Assembly: GCA_937895515.1 (NCBI GenBank)
Contig: CALAYS010000202.1
Span: 1 to 48,150 of the forward strand
Length of the DNA: 48,150 nucleotides
Direction of reading: 5' to 3'
DNA from: an uncultured bacterium
Lineage (GTDB): Bacteria; Patescibacteriota; Minisyncoccia; Phycocordibacterales; UBA9973
The translations under genes and the position numbers were made by a program. The notes under the pieces are model-generated. The model saw only the letters and a list, made by a program, of their open reading frames with translations. It did no database searches and had not been told where the DNA came from. Below are positions 40,985-48,139 of the stretch, piece by piece (the stretch's first letter is position 1; every line of letters begins with the position of its first letter).

Positions 40985-41623
40985 TTATATCAATGTTTTT
41001 ATACTTATGATTAATAATACTAATTGAAGTATAAAAAACCATGGATCTTTCTCTTTTTGGATTAACTGAAGTAATCCTAAACATGAATGAGCTATTATAA
41101 ATAAAACCCAAGCATATATGTTTTTCTCTAAAAGAAGCACTGTTGCTCCAAAAAAACAAATAATTGAAAGATTTTCCAGTAGGGATTCTGTTGGTTTTAG
41201 TTTTTTATATAAGCTATACAAGAATCTTATTAAACAAATCAATACTATAGTTATAGTAATTTCTTTTGTTGGGAGGTGTTTTTCTATTATGATTTTTATC
41301 ATCCCTACCTTGTTTTCAAGCCAAACATAGAATAAGTATAAAAAAATAAAAATAGTTAGAATCTCCAACAATCCAAGAATGTATCTTTTGTCGAATTTTA
41401 TGTATTTTATTGCAGTTAGGATTGAACCCATAACCGTAAACAAAAAACCGTATTCATTGTTTTTACCAACCATGTATTTACCAATAGAGAATGACAAAAG
41501 TATAAAAAAAGAAAGGAAATTCCTTTGTTTTTGTTTTAGATTATTTGTTTCAAACAATGATGTGTAGATCATTGTTGGGATTAGAGATATGGCTAAGAAC
41601 AGCCATTTGAAGAATATTTTCAT
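40985..41623 (-). CDS. Multi-pass membrane protein of unknown function
   Basis: 212 residues with about six to seven hydrophobic helices (5-20, 38-53, 60-72, 84-103, 123-142, 153-172, 175-187, 196-211). Short basic loops (KKLKPTE, QKEKDP) suggest alternate sides. The size recalls small transporters, but no motif supports a substrate. Terminator downstream; no obvious partner gene. Confidence 0.7.
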   Translation of the reverse strand: MKIFFKWLFLAISLIPTMIYTSLFETNNLKQKQRNFLSFFILLSFSIGKYMVGKNNEYGFLFTVMGSILTAIKYIKFDKRYILGLLEILTIFIFLYLFYVWLENKVGMIKIIIEKHLPTKEITITIVLICLIRFLYSLYKKLKPTESLLENLSIICFFGATVLLLEKNIYAWVLFIIAHSCLGLLQLIQKEKDPWFFILQLVLLIISIKTLI

Positions 41624-41681
41624 CGTTTTGAATTTATGTAATTAAACCATTTAAAATTTTATAAGTCAAATTTTAAATAAA

Positions 41682-41736
41682 ACAAAAAATCCCTGCCTAC
41701 CGGACAGGCAGGCCTCAATTAAGAGAGATTTTTTGT
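41682..41736 (-). terminator. Terminator after tRNA-Gly(GCC), interrupted by a GC-rich mini-palindrome
   Basis: Outer arms ACAAAAAATC and GATTTTTTGT with CTC/GAG make a terminator stem. CCTGCCTACCGGACAGGCAG (41692-41711), itself a hairpin, sits inside the left arm. Confidence 0.65.
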
Positions 41737-41747
41737 AAATTTATTTG

Positions 41748-41818
41748 TGCGGGATAGGAGAATCGAACTCCTGTCTCATCCTTGGCAAGGACGTGTTCTA
41801 CCACTAAACCAATCCCGC
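41748..41818 (-). tRNA. tRNA-Gly (anticodon GCC)
   Basis: Acceptor GCGGGAT/ATCCCGC, anticodon stem CGTCC/GGATG with loop TTGCCAA (anticodon GCC), T arm AGGAG-TTCGATT-CTCCT. Discriminator A; no encoded CCA. With the UCC gene at 38461 it covers all glycine codons. Confidence 0.94.
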
Positions 41819-41933
41819 AACAAATATAGGTTAGCATATTTTTATTTATAAATAAAGGGCACCTAATACCAAGTCTTTCCTTTATGTCAAAAAAATGGTA
41901 TTATGTAAAAGTTCCTATAAAAAATAAATATTA

Positions 41934-42005
41934 GCACTTGTGGTGAAATGGATATCACAGCGGTCTTCGGAACCGTTATTCTGGGTTCGAATCCTGGCAG
42001 GTGCA
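41934..42005 (+). tRNA. tRNA-Arg (anticodon UCG)
   Basis: Acceptor GCACTTG/CAGGTGC (one G-T pair), anticodon stem GCGGT/ACCGT with loop CTTCGGA (anticodon TCG), T arm CTGGG-TTCGAAT-CCTGG. Discriminator A; no CCA encoded. Confidence 0.93.
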
Positions 42006-42158
42006 CAAACGTCAAGAAAATCTTATAAGATTTTTAGTTTGTGCAAGGCGGAACGATGTTTTTGTTTGAATGAAATGAAAGGCAAAAACCGTGAGCAGGG
42101 GTCGCGAGATTTTTCCGTCAAGAAAAATACTTGTGACCACAAACTTATTTTAAATAAA
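42003..42158 (+). other. Structured non-coding stretch between tRNA-Arg and cca
   Basis: GCACAAAC (42003-42010, overlapping the tRNA 3' end) pairs with GTTTGTGC (42037-42044). Inside is the perfect palindrome AAAATCTTATAAGATTTT (42017-42034). Further on, GTTTTTG / CAAAAAC arms and the GC-rich 'cgtgagcaggggtcgcgag' can fold, and GTCAAGAAAA recurs at 42011 and about 42118. The frame is open but does not look like protein. Confidence 0.5.
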
Positions 42159-43715
42159 ATGCAAAACTTAATATCAGAAAATAAAATACCGCAGTTTGTG
42201 AAACATGTTTCGCAAACTTTAGATGATGCAAATTTTGAAACTTATCTTGTTGGTGGGTGTGTTCGTGATATGTTAATAGGCAATGAGCCCAAGGATTTTG
42301 ATTTAGCAACACGAGCTGTGCCCGATGAAATAATAAATCTTTTCCCTAAAACAGTTTATGAAAATAATTTTGGTACAGTATTCGTAATCGATGAAGAGAG
42401 CGGGGAAAATGTTGAAGTAACTCCTTTTCGCATGGAAGGGAAATATACTGACAAGCGTCATCCGGATAATGTAACTTTTGCAGATAATATCAATGATGAT
42501 CTATCACGCCGAGATTTTACTATTAATGCAATGGCTTACCGCATAAAAAATGGTGAGCTTGTTGACCTGTATAATGGACAAATAGATTTACAAAATAAAA
42601 TCATTCGTACAGTAGGGGATGCTGATACAAGATTTAACGAAGACCCCCTGCGGTTAATGCGCGCAATTAGGTTTGCTACGCAACTTGGTTTTGCAATAGA
42701 GGCTGAAACCATGAATAGCATTATTAAAAATGCTAACCTTATTAAACATATTTCAAATGAAAGAATTCGTGATGAGTTTGTAAAAATAATTAATTCCGCA
42801 TCTCCAGCAATGGGTGTGGAGATGCTTCGCCGATTTGGACTTTTGGAATATATAATTCCAGAACTTTTAGAAGGGGTAGGGTGTTTGCAAGGTGGTGCGC
42901 ATAAATACGATGTGTATAATCATTTACTGCAAGCCTTGCAACATGCTGCAGATAAAGATTTTCCATTTCATATAAGGCTTTCTGCGTTGTTCCATGACAT
43001 AGGAAAACCAAGAACAAAAAGAGAACCAGTTGGCAAAGGCTCCACAAATACTCTTTCTTCCTCATCACTACCAACCGACCTACCCTCCCGTTCTTTGTCA
43101 GAAAGAGTATTTGTTGCGCCTAAAAATAAACCAACATTTTATGGTCATGAAGTTGTGGGTGCAAAGATGGCAAAAAAAATAATGGAAAGACTCAAGTTTT
43201 CACGAAATGAAATTGATTTAGTTTATAAAATGGTACGTTACCATATGTTTTTCTCTGATACAGAAGTCATAACTTTGTCACCTGTACGCAGAATGATACA
43301 AAATGTTGGTGTGGACCATATTTGGGAATTGATGCAAATTCGTGAATGTGACCGTGTAGGTATGGATAAAACCGAAGCCCCATACAGGCTACGTAAATAC
43401 CATGCAATGATTGAACAGGCTTTGCGTGACCCAATTTCTGTTAAACAACTTAAAATAAATGGAGAAGATTTAATGAATACATGTAAAATCAAACCCGGCC
43501 CAAGAATGGGCTGGATGCTAAATGCACTGCTTGAAGAAGTCTTAGAAGACCCACAAAAAAATACACAAGAATATTTATTTAGTAGAGTAGGGGATTTAGA
43601 TAAACTAGATGATAAAGAATTAAAAATTCTAGGCGAGCAAGCTAAAGATAAAAAAGAAGAATTGGAAAATGAAGAGGTTATAAAACTTCATAAGAAACAC
43701 GGAGTTAAGAAATAA
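42159..43715 (+). CDS. cca: tRNA nucleotidyltransferase (CCA-adding enzyme)
   Basis: Adds CCA to tRNA 3' ends; needed here because none of the four tRNA genes encodes CCA. The frame is open back into tRNA-Arg, but protein homology starts at MQNLISENKIPQF (42159), giving 518 residues. Domains: class II nucleotidyltransferase head 'TYLVGGCVRDMLIGNEPKDFDLAT' (DxD metal site), 'RRDFTINAMAYRI', 'RFNEDPLRLMRAIRFA', then an HD-type domain 'ALFHDIGKPRTKREP' and 'YGHEVVGAKMAKKI'. Between these HD segments (about 294-321) a serine-rich insert (TNTLSSSSLPTDLPSRSLSE) is encoded by a palindromic DNA element. Confidence 0.93.
   Translation: MQNLISENKIPQFVKHVSQTLDDANFETYLVGGCVRDMLIGNEPKDFDLATRAVPDEIINLFPKTVYENNFGTVFVIDEESGENVEVTPFRMEGKYTDKRHPDNVTFADNINDDLSRRDFTINAMAYRIKNGELVDLYNGQIDLQNKIIRTVGDADTRFNEDPLRLMRAIRFATQLGFAIEAETMNSIIKNANLIKHISNERIRDEFVKIINSASPAMGVEMLRRFGLLEYIIPELLEGVGCLQGGAHKYDVYNHLLQALQHAADKDFPFHIRLSALFHDIGKPRTKREPVGKGSTNTLSSSSLPTDLPSRSLSERVFVAPKNKPTFYGHEVVGAKMAKKIMERLKFSRNEIDLVYKMVRYHMFFSDTEVITLSPVRRMIQNVGVDHIWELMQIRECDRVGMDKTEAPYRLRKYHAMIEQALRDPISVKQLKINGEDLMNTCKIKPGPRMGWMLNALLEEVLEDPQKNTQEYLFSRVGDLDKLDDKELKILGEQAKDKKEELENEEVIKLHKKHGVKK
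42194..42217. repeat. Near-perfect 24-base palindrome inside cca
   Basis: GTTTGTGAAACA followed by TGTTTCGCAAAC, one mismatched pair. It contains GAAACATGTTTC and resembles the parS-like family with the half-sites swapped. Confidence 0.45.
43044..43114. repeat. Palindromic element inserted in frame in cca
   Basis: ACAAATACTCTTTCT (43044-43058) and AGAAAGAGTATTTGT (43100-43114) are perfect 15-bp arms around a 41-base C-rich loop. It encodes the extra peptide in the HD domain. Confidence 0.7.
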
Positions 43716-43716
43716 A

Positions 43717-43743
43717 AAAAGCGGAAGTTTTAATTCCTCCGCT
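43717..43743 (-). terminator. Terminator of the 175-residue protein gene
   Basis: AGCGGA / TCCGCT stem, with TTTTTTT on the minus strand; also close behind the cca stop codon. Confidence 0.75.
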
Positions 43744-43779
43744 AGTGCACCTTTTACAAGGCGTATATATATAAACAAT

Positions 43780-44307
43780 CTAGGCCGCATCTTTTAAGAT
43801 TATCTCTTTCGTTAGAGATATATCAAGTTTTATTTTGGATGCTTCTTCTGGTTCTTTTCTTGCTAATTCTTCTAACCATTTATCCATTATCCTAAACAGG
43901 CAACTAATATTTTGGGTAATATGGATTGGGTAATTACCTACTTGAAAAGCAATATAGAACCCATCTATTTTAGCAATTAGCAGCGCCCCTTCTTTTTTAT
44001 TAGCATAAGTTATAGCGTATAATAAAATTTTGTCTGGGTTTCCTTTGTATAAGCATTCATCGATCCTTTCACTATTTTTTTTAATTGCCAACCCAATGTT
44101 GTCAATTTGTTTTTTAGTTAAGGTTATACAATGTTTGTTTTGTAAGTTATCCGTGTAATAAAGATTTTGATGTTGCTCGTGATCGTGTGGGTCATAAGAA
44201 AACATCAATGATGCAAACTTTTTATTCTTGTTAAGAATTATTCTTGTAAGATAATCCCAAAAAAAATCTAATTTGCTTGTCTTTTTAGTTCTAATTTTGT
44301 TCTCCAT
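43780..44307 (-). CDS. Unknown soluble protein, 175 residues
   Basis: A basic N-terminus (KIRTKKTSKLDFFWDYLTRIILNKNKK), a central His-rich stretch (YDPHDHEQHQNLYY), and a mixed alpha/beta C-terminal half ('KILLYAITYANKKEGALLIAKIDGFYIAFQVGNYPIHITQ'). No signal peptide, no family recognised. Monocistronic, between two hairpins. Confidence 0.65.
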   Translation of the reverse strand: MENKIRTKKTSKLDFFWDYLTRIILNKNKKFASLMFSYDPHDHEQHQNLYYTDNLQNKHCITLTKKQIDNIGLAIKKNSERIDECLYKGNPDKILLYAITYANKKEGALLIAKIDGFYIAFQVGNYPIHITQNISCLFRIMDKWLEELARKEPEEASKIKLDISLTKEIILKDAA

Positions 44308-44386
44308 TTTTACTAAGTTTAAGAGGTTTAAAATAGTTTTAGTTAAATAAACTGTACATTTTTAGAATAGGGTTGTCAAGTATAAA

Positions 44387-44422
44387 ATATGCGCCAGTTT
44401 TTATCTAAAAACTGGCGCATAT
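44387..44422 (-). terminator. Long perfect hairpin after xth
   Basis: ATATGCGCCAGTTTTTA / TAAAAACTGGCGCATAT, a 17-bp perfect stem with a 2-base loop, followed by TTTTATAC on the minus strand. Confidence 0.75.
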
Positions 44423-44439
44423 TGCGGTATATTTTTGAT

Positions 44440-45213
44440 TTAATTTTTCAAAACTAGTTCCACTGGGCAATGGTCGGACCCCATGGTACCTGTATGGTGG
44501 GTAATATTTTTTACATCTTTAAAATACTTTTTATCCATAAAGAAATAATCTATCCGCCAGCCAACGTTACGCTCTCTACTGGCTGTCTTTTGGTCCCAGT
44601 ATGTATATTCACCGCGGGCATCAGGATGCGCCGTTCGGTAAACATCAATAAAATCATTCTTGATTACTTTGTCTATCCAAGCCCGCTCGATTGGTAGGAA
44701 CCCAGTATTTTGTTCGTTTGCTTTAGGCCGAGCTAAATCATGTTCGGTATGAGCAGTGTTTACATCACCACAAAAGATAATACGCTGGCCTTTTTTTCTT
44801 AGTGCAATTATCTTTTTTAAAAATGCATCATAGAATTTAAGTTTGTATTCTAGCCGGTGTGGACCTTGGCCACCATTAGGGAAGTAAGATGTAATAATTG
44901 TAGTTTTACCAAAACTAGCTATTATTGTTCGGCCTTCGTCATCAAATTCTTTAATCCCAAGGCCTTCAACTTTATCTGGAATAATTTTACTATACATAGC
45001 AACACCGCTATAGCCTTTACGAAGTTTAGACGATGAATAGACTTTGTAATAATCTACAAACATATCGTTTAGTTCTTTGGGGACTTGGTCTTCCTCGGCT
45101 TTGGTTTCTTGAAAACAAATAACATCGGGTTCATGGTCAACTAGCCAATGCAGGTCACCTCTTTTCCAAATTGCGCGGATACCATTAATATTCCAAGATA
45201 TAATTTTTAACAT
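44440..45213 (-). CDS. xth: Exodeoxyribonuclease III / AP endonuclease
   Basis: Cuts DNA at abasic sites and removes 3' blocks in base excision repair. The 257 residues show the EEP fold: 'SWNINGIRAIWKRG' (Asn), 'VICFQETKAEEDQVP' (metal Glu), 'YSGVAMYSK', 'ITSYFPNGGQGPHRLEYKLKF', 'FCGDVNTAHTEHDLARPK' (Asp/Asn), 'WRIDYFFMD' and 'GSDHCPVELVL' (Asp-His). TGTTAAACT ends 6 bases before the ATG, again leaderless. Divergent from the gene at 45251. Confidence 0.96.
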   Translation of the reverse strand: MLKIISWNINGIRAIWKRGDLHWLVDHEPDVICFQETKAEEDQVPKELNDMFVDYYKVYSSSKLRKGYSGVAMYSKIIPDKVEGLGIKEFDDEGRTIIASFGKTTIITSYFPNGGQGPHRLEYKLKFYDAFLKKIIALRKKGQRIIFCGDVNTAHTEHDLARPKANEQNTGFLPIERAWIDKVIKNDFIDVYRTAHPDARGEYTYWDQKTASRERNVGWRIDYFFMDKKYFKDVKNITHHTGTMGSDHCPVELVLKN

Positions 45214-45250
45214 AATGCTAGTTTAACATATTATGTTATAATGGTGTTAT

Positions 45251-46354
45251 ATGGATACTAATACAAACGATAATGGTTACACACTACATTTAGAAGTTTT
45301 TGTAATGTTATTAGCAATGAGCCTTCTTGGGTTTGGAATGTATAATATTGCTTTTGGGCAAGTTAACCCAACAGATAAAGTTACCGGCATTGGCGGTACT
45401 GTTAATGTTAACGGAACAGGTAAAAAGAAAAATCCTGATGTTCCTGGTGCTTATGGAGTTGATTTATATCCAAACCTTCAAGTAAATTCAGTAACTGCAA
45501 CTACTACAACATCTACTAGTCCTTGGGTAAATTATATTCCTAATCCTTGGGTTCCAGTTGCAACTACTGGCACAAACAATGGTACTAATACTGGTGGAAC
45601 AAATTCTAATAATGGTGGTTATTATGGCAGTGGCGGTATATATGACCCTAATGTAGTTAAAACTCAAGGTGGCTATAATAATGCAACTAATGGAAGTTAT
45701 TATGGTAGCAATGGTTTCATTGATCAAACAGGAGTACAAACTCGAGGTGGATATATTCTTAATAAAGAAGGCGGAGTTTATGGTCAAGGTGGTAATTATG
45801 AAAATGGAGCTTTTCAAACTCAAGGAAACTATATTTACAATAAAGAAGGTGGGTCATATGGCCAAGGCGGTGTATATGAAGGTGGCGCTTTTCAAACCCA
45901 AGGTTATGTTGCTGGTGGTAAAGGTCAAGCAATTTACGGTAGTAATGGAATTAATGATAATTTAGCAACACCAACTGTTGGTGTAAAAATTCCAGCTTCA
46001 ACTATTTCTGCTCCAACATCAACTAATAGTATTAATTTTAAAAATTGTTCAGCCTTTACTAAATATCATTCTTTTGGTGATCGCGGGGGAGATGTAGGTG
46101 CAATTCAAATGTTCCTTAAAGAAAAAGGTTATTACAGTGGTAAAGTTGACGGGGTCTATGGCATAACTACATTTAAAGCAGTACAAGATTTTCAAAAAGA
46201 TTATTCTGATCAAATATTGAACCCTTGGGAAATTAAAAATCAAAAGGCAACAGGGGTTTGGTATAAATCAACTCGCAAAAAGGCTAATCAATTAATGGGT
46301 TGTCCTGAACCAGCCGTGTATCTAGAAAGAGTAAATAAAATATTGGAGTATTAG
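45251..46354 (+). CDS. Repeat-rich secreted protein with C-terminal peptidoglycan-binding domain
   Basis: 367 residues: N-terminal membrane/signal helix (about 12-36), a Thr/Ser/Asn linker, then about five Gly/Tyr-rich repeats of 25-29 residues (about 120-240). The consensus is close to 'Y-x-N-K-E-G-G-x-Y-G-Q-G-G-x-Y-E-x-G-A-F-Q-T-Q-G'. A PG_binding_1 domain follows (about 272-320: 'SFGDRGGDVGAIQMFLKEKG', 'GKVDGVYGITTFKAVQDFQ'). It probably fixes itself to the cell wall and exposes the repeats. TATAAT (45237-45242) lies 8 bases before the ATG. Confidence 0.82.
   Translation: MDTNTNDNGYTLHLEVFVMLLAMSLLGFGMYNIAFGQVNPTDKVTGIGGTVNVNGTGKKKNPDVPGAYGVDLYPNLQVNSVTATTTTSTSPWVNYIPNPWVPVATTGTNNGTNTGGTNSNNGGYYGSGGIYDPNVVKTQGGYNNATNGSYYGSNGFIDQTGVQTRGGYILNKEGGVYGQGGNYENGAFQTQGNYIYNKEGGSYGQGGVYEGGAFQTQGYVAGGKGQAIYGSNGINDNLATPTVGVKIPASTISAPTSTNSINFKNCSAFTKYHSFGDRGGDVGAIQMFLKEKGYYSGKVDGVYGITTFKAVQDFQKDYSDQILNPWEIKNQKATGVWYKSTRKKANQLMGCPEPAVYLERVNKILEY
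45617..45950 (+). repeat. Coding tandem repeats of about 75-87 bases
   Basis: DNA-level similarity is clear between neighbouring units (e.g. 'aataaagaaggcgg' and 'aataaagaaggtgg'; 'ggagcttttcaaactcaagg' and 'ggcgcttttcaaacccaagg'), so the units arose by recent tandem duplication. Confidence 0.7.
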
Positions 46355-46368
46355 ACCTCTCCCCCTGC

Positions 46369-46443
46369 CCCCTCTCCTTATAAATGAGAGGGGAAGAACA
46401 AAAACAATTGAATACCAAAAGTCCACCTAAAGGTGGACTTTTT
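46369..46443 (+). terminator. Double hairpin terminator of the PG-binding protein gene
   Basis: CCCCTCTC ... GAGAGGGG, then AAAAGTCCACC / GGTGGACTTTT followed by T's. Confidence 0.8.
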
Positions 46444-46487
46444 ATTTGTTTTATTGTATTTTAAAGATAAATTAAACTATTTAAATT

Positions 46488-46697
46488 ATGAAAAGATTTT
46501 TTGTATCCTTGTTTTTAGGGTTAATATTTGGGACAACATTCTCTTTGTCTGTAAAAGACAGTTGGGCTTTTGATAGCTCAGATTTAATTATAAGAATTTC
46601 AGCTTGGGCATTGTGTATTTTTAGTTTTGGTGTAGGTTTCTTCCTTTTTTATATTTTTTGGCCAGATAATCAAAGAAAACAAATTAACAGCGGGTAA
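46488..46697 (+). CDS. Small two-helix membrane protein, 69 residues
   Basis: Basic N-terminus and hydrophobic helix (1-20), a polar loop with 'VKDSWAFDSSD', a second helix (about 33-57) and a polar C-terminus. Flanked by terminators on both sides, so an independent unit. Function unknown. Confidence 0.55.
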   Translation: MKRFFVSLFLGLIFGTTFSLSVKDSWAFDSSDLIIRISAWALCIFSFGVGFFLFYIFWPDNQRKQINSG

Positions 46698-46711
46698 GAC
46701 CCCGCTTTTTT
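46689..46711 (+). terminator. Terminator of the 69-residue membrane protein gene
   Basis: AGCGGG / CCCGCT followed by TTTTTT, overlapping the stop codon. Confidence 0.8.
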
Positions 46712-46718
46712 ATTGGGT

Positions 46719-47663
46719 TTATTTTTTACTATGGAATTTTTTATGGATGTCTTTTAGGTGCGCGTCGGTGACATGGGTATAGATTTGAGTAGTAGCAATG
46801 TTAGCATGGCCCAGCATCATTTGGACGCTGCGAATATCCGCCCCGTTTGATAATAAATCAGTTGCAAAACTATGACGCAGTACATGTGGAGTAACATGTT
46901 TCATTATTCCGGATTTGGTGGCGTACATTTTAATCATGCGTTGAATACTGCGCGGAGTTAAATCATCCCCGCTATTTCCTTTTTTATTTTTACTACCATT
47001 AGACCTTACTGGTGCAAAAAGTCCTCCGCCTAAATCTTTTCTTTTTGCTAAATAATTTTTAATTGCAGTTTTGGCATCATCGGATATAAATACAACACGG
47101 ACCTTTTCACCTTTACCGCGGATGGATATTTCATCACGGTCCAGATTAATGTCGCGGGGGAGAGAGCATAATTCCGAAATACGCAGTCCAGTAGAAAATA
47201 GCATTTCCAATATTGCTCGGTCGCGAAGAGATTTTTCGTCGTCTTCCTTGGGTGCATTTAGGATTCTTTTTAATTCATCGCCAGTTAAAAAATCAATTTG
47301 TCTTTCACGAAGCTTAGCCAGCTCGATTTTATCCGGAGCTAAAGACACTATTCCGCGTTTACCTAAATATTTTAAAAATTGTCTTATAGCTATAAGGTAA
47401 TAGTTTTGCGTATTACGCTTCATTGTATTGTCAGCATTATTTACAGACCTTGGCCCCATGCCTTTGGTGCTACCTGGCAAGCGGTTAAGATAAAGCCGAA
47501 ATTCACGAATCTTATCTTCAGTGATATCTTTTACACTTTTGATACTAGCCCAAGCAAAAAACTTGGAAATATAACGGTTATAGTTATCAACCGTCTTTAA
47601 ACTTGAACCTTTTTCAATTTCAAGGTGTTCTAAGAATTGCCTTAGTGCTTGATTGGCTTCCAT
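46719..47663 (-). CDS. xer: Tyrosine recombinase, XerC/XerD type
   Basis: Site-specific recombinase that probably resolves chromosome dimers. The frame reaches further upstream, but TATACT ends 6 bases before ATG 47663, where the SAM-like N-domain begins (MEANQALRQFLEHLEIEKGS), giving 314 residues. Catalytic set: Arg in 'FSTGLRISELCSLP', Lys in 'IRGKGEKVRVV', 'HVLRHSFATDLL', His in 'MLGHANIATTQIYTHV' with the nucleophilic Tyr. All residues are present, so it should be active. No adjacent phage or integron genes, which favours a chromosomal Xer over a mobile integrase. Confidence 0.93.
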   Translation of the reverse strand: MEANQALRQFLEHLEIEKGSSLKTVDNYNRYISKFFAWASIKSVKDITEDKIREFRLYLNRLPGSTKGMGPRSVNNADNTMKRNTQNYYLIAIRQFLKYLGKRGIVSLAPDKIELAKLRERQIDFLTGDELKRILNAPKEDDEKSLRDRAILEMLFSTGLRISELCSLPRDINLDRDEISIRGKGEKVRVVFISDDAKTAIKNYLAKRKDLGGGLFAPVRSNGSKNKKGNSGDDLTPRSIQRMIKMYATKSGIMKHVTPHVLRHSFATDLLSNGADIRSVQMMLGHANIATTQIYTHVTDAHLKDIHKKFHSKK

Positions 47664-47709
47664 ATATATAGTATACCTTTTTAATTTAATGTCGCAAAAT
47701 AACCCTCCC

Positions 47710-47738
47710 TTGCAAAAAATCTGTTTTTGCAGTATATT
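47710..47738 (+). promoter_or_regulatory. Promoter of rpsO
   Basis: TTGCAA, 17-base spacer, TATATT, ending 8 bases before ATG 47747. Confidence 0.6.
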
Positions 47739-47746
47739 ACTTATAT

Positions 47747-48139
47747 ATGTTAACACCAAAGAAGAAACAAGCTGTGATTAAAAAGGTCCAGCTCCATGAT
47801 ACAGATACTGGATCATCTCATGTTCAAGTAGCAGTACTTGCTGAGAGAATTGAAATGTTATCTGATCATTTAAAGAAACATCCAAAAGATAACCATTCAC
47901 GTCGTGGTCTTATTAAATTAGTTTCCAAGCGTCGTACTCATGAAAAATATGCTGCGACACAAAAAACAAAAGATGGTACTAAAAAAGTAACTGCTGCAAA
48001 AGTAGCTCCAAAGAAAGTAATTTCAAAAGGAACTGCTAAAAAAATTGCAAAGAAAATTGCAAAAAAGCCAATGGCTAAAAAAATAAAAGTAGAAGGTGAA
48101 GTTAAAACAACTAAAAAAGCAGCTCCAAAGAAAAAATAG
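47747..48139 (+). CDS. rpsO: 30S ribosomal protein S15 with Lys/Ala-rich C-terminal extension
   Basis: Binds 16S rRNA in the 30S platform. Residues 1-70 match S15 well: 'KKVQLHDTDTGSSHVQVAVLAERIEMLSDHLKKHPKDNHSRRGLIKLVSKRR' (shown here as one stretch in two parts: LHDTDTGSSHVQVAVLAERI and LKKHPKDNHSRRGLIKLVSK). The usual last helix after 'KRR' is missing. A histone-H1-like tail of about 55 residues (repeats of 'KKIAKK', 'APKK') replaces it, so the protein has 130 residues instead of about 89. Very short leader, no Shine-Dalgarno sequence. Confidence 0.93.
   Translation: MLTPKKKQAVIKKVQLHDTDTGSSHVQVAVLAERIEMLSDHLKKHPKDNHSRRGLIKLVSKRRTHEKYAATQKTKDGTKKVTAAKVAPKKVISKGTAKKIAKKIAKKPMAKKIKVEGEVKTTKKAAPKKK

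Noticed and set aside
40985..41623. PnuC-like nicotinamide riboside transporter
   Set aside because: Only helix number and size fit; the diagnostic motifs are not visible, so it is left as unknown.
41940..42158. Open frame upstream of cca that would start inside tRNA-Arg
   Set aside because: It overlaps the tRNA and structured non-coding DNA; protein homology begins at 42159.
46719..47663. Integrase of a mobile element or integron
   Set aside because: No phage, attC or cassette structures are adjacent and the protein is of standard Xer length.
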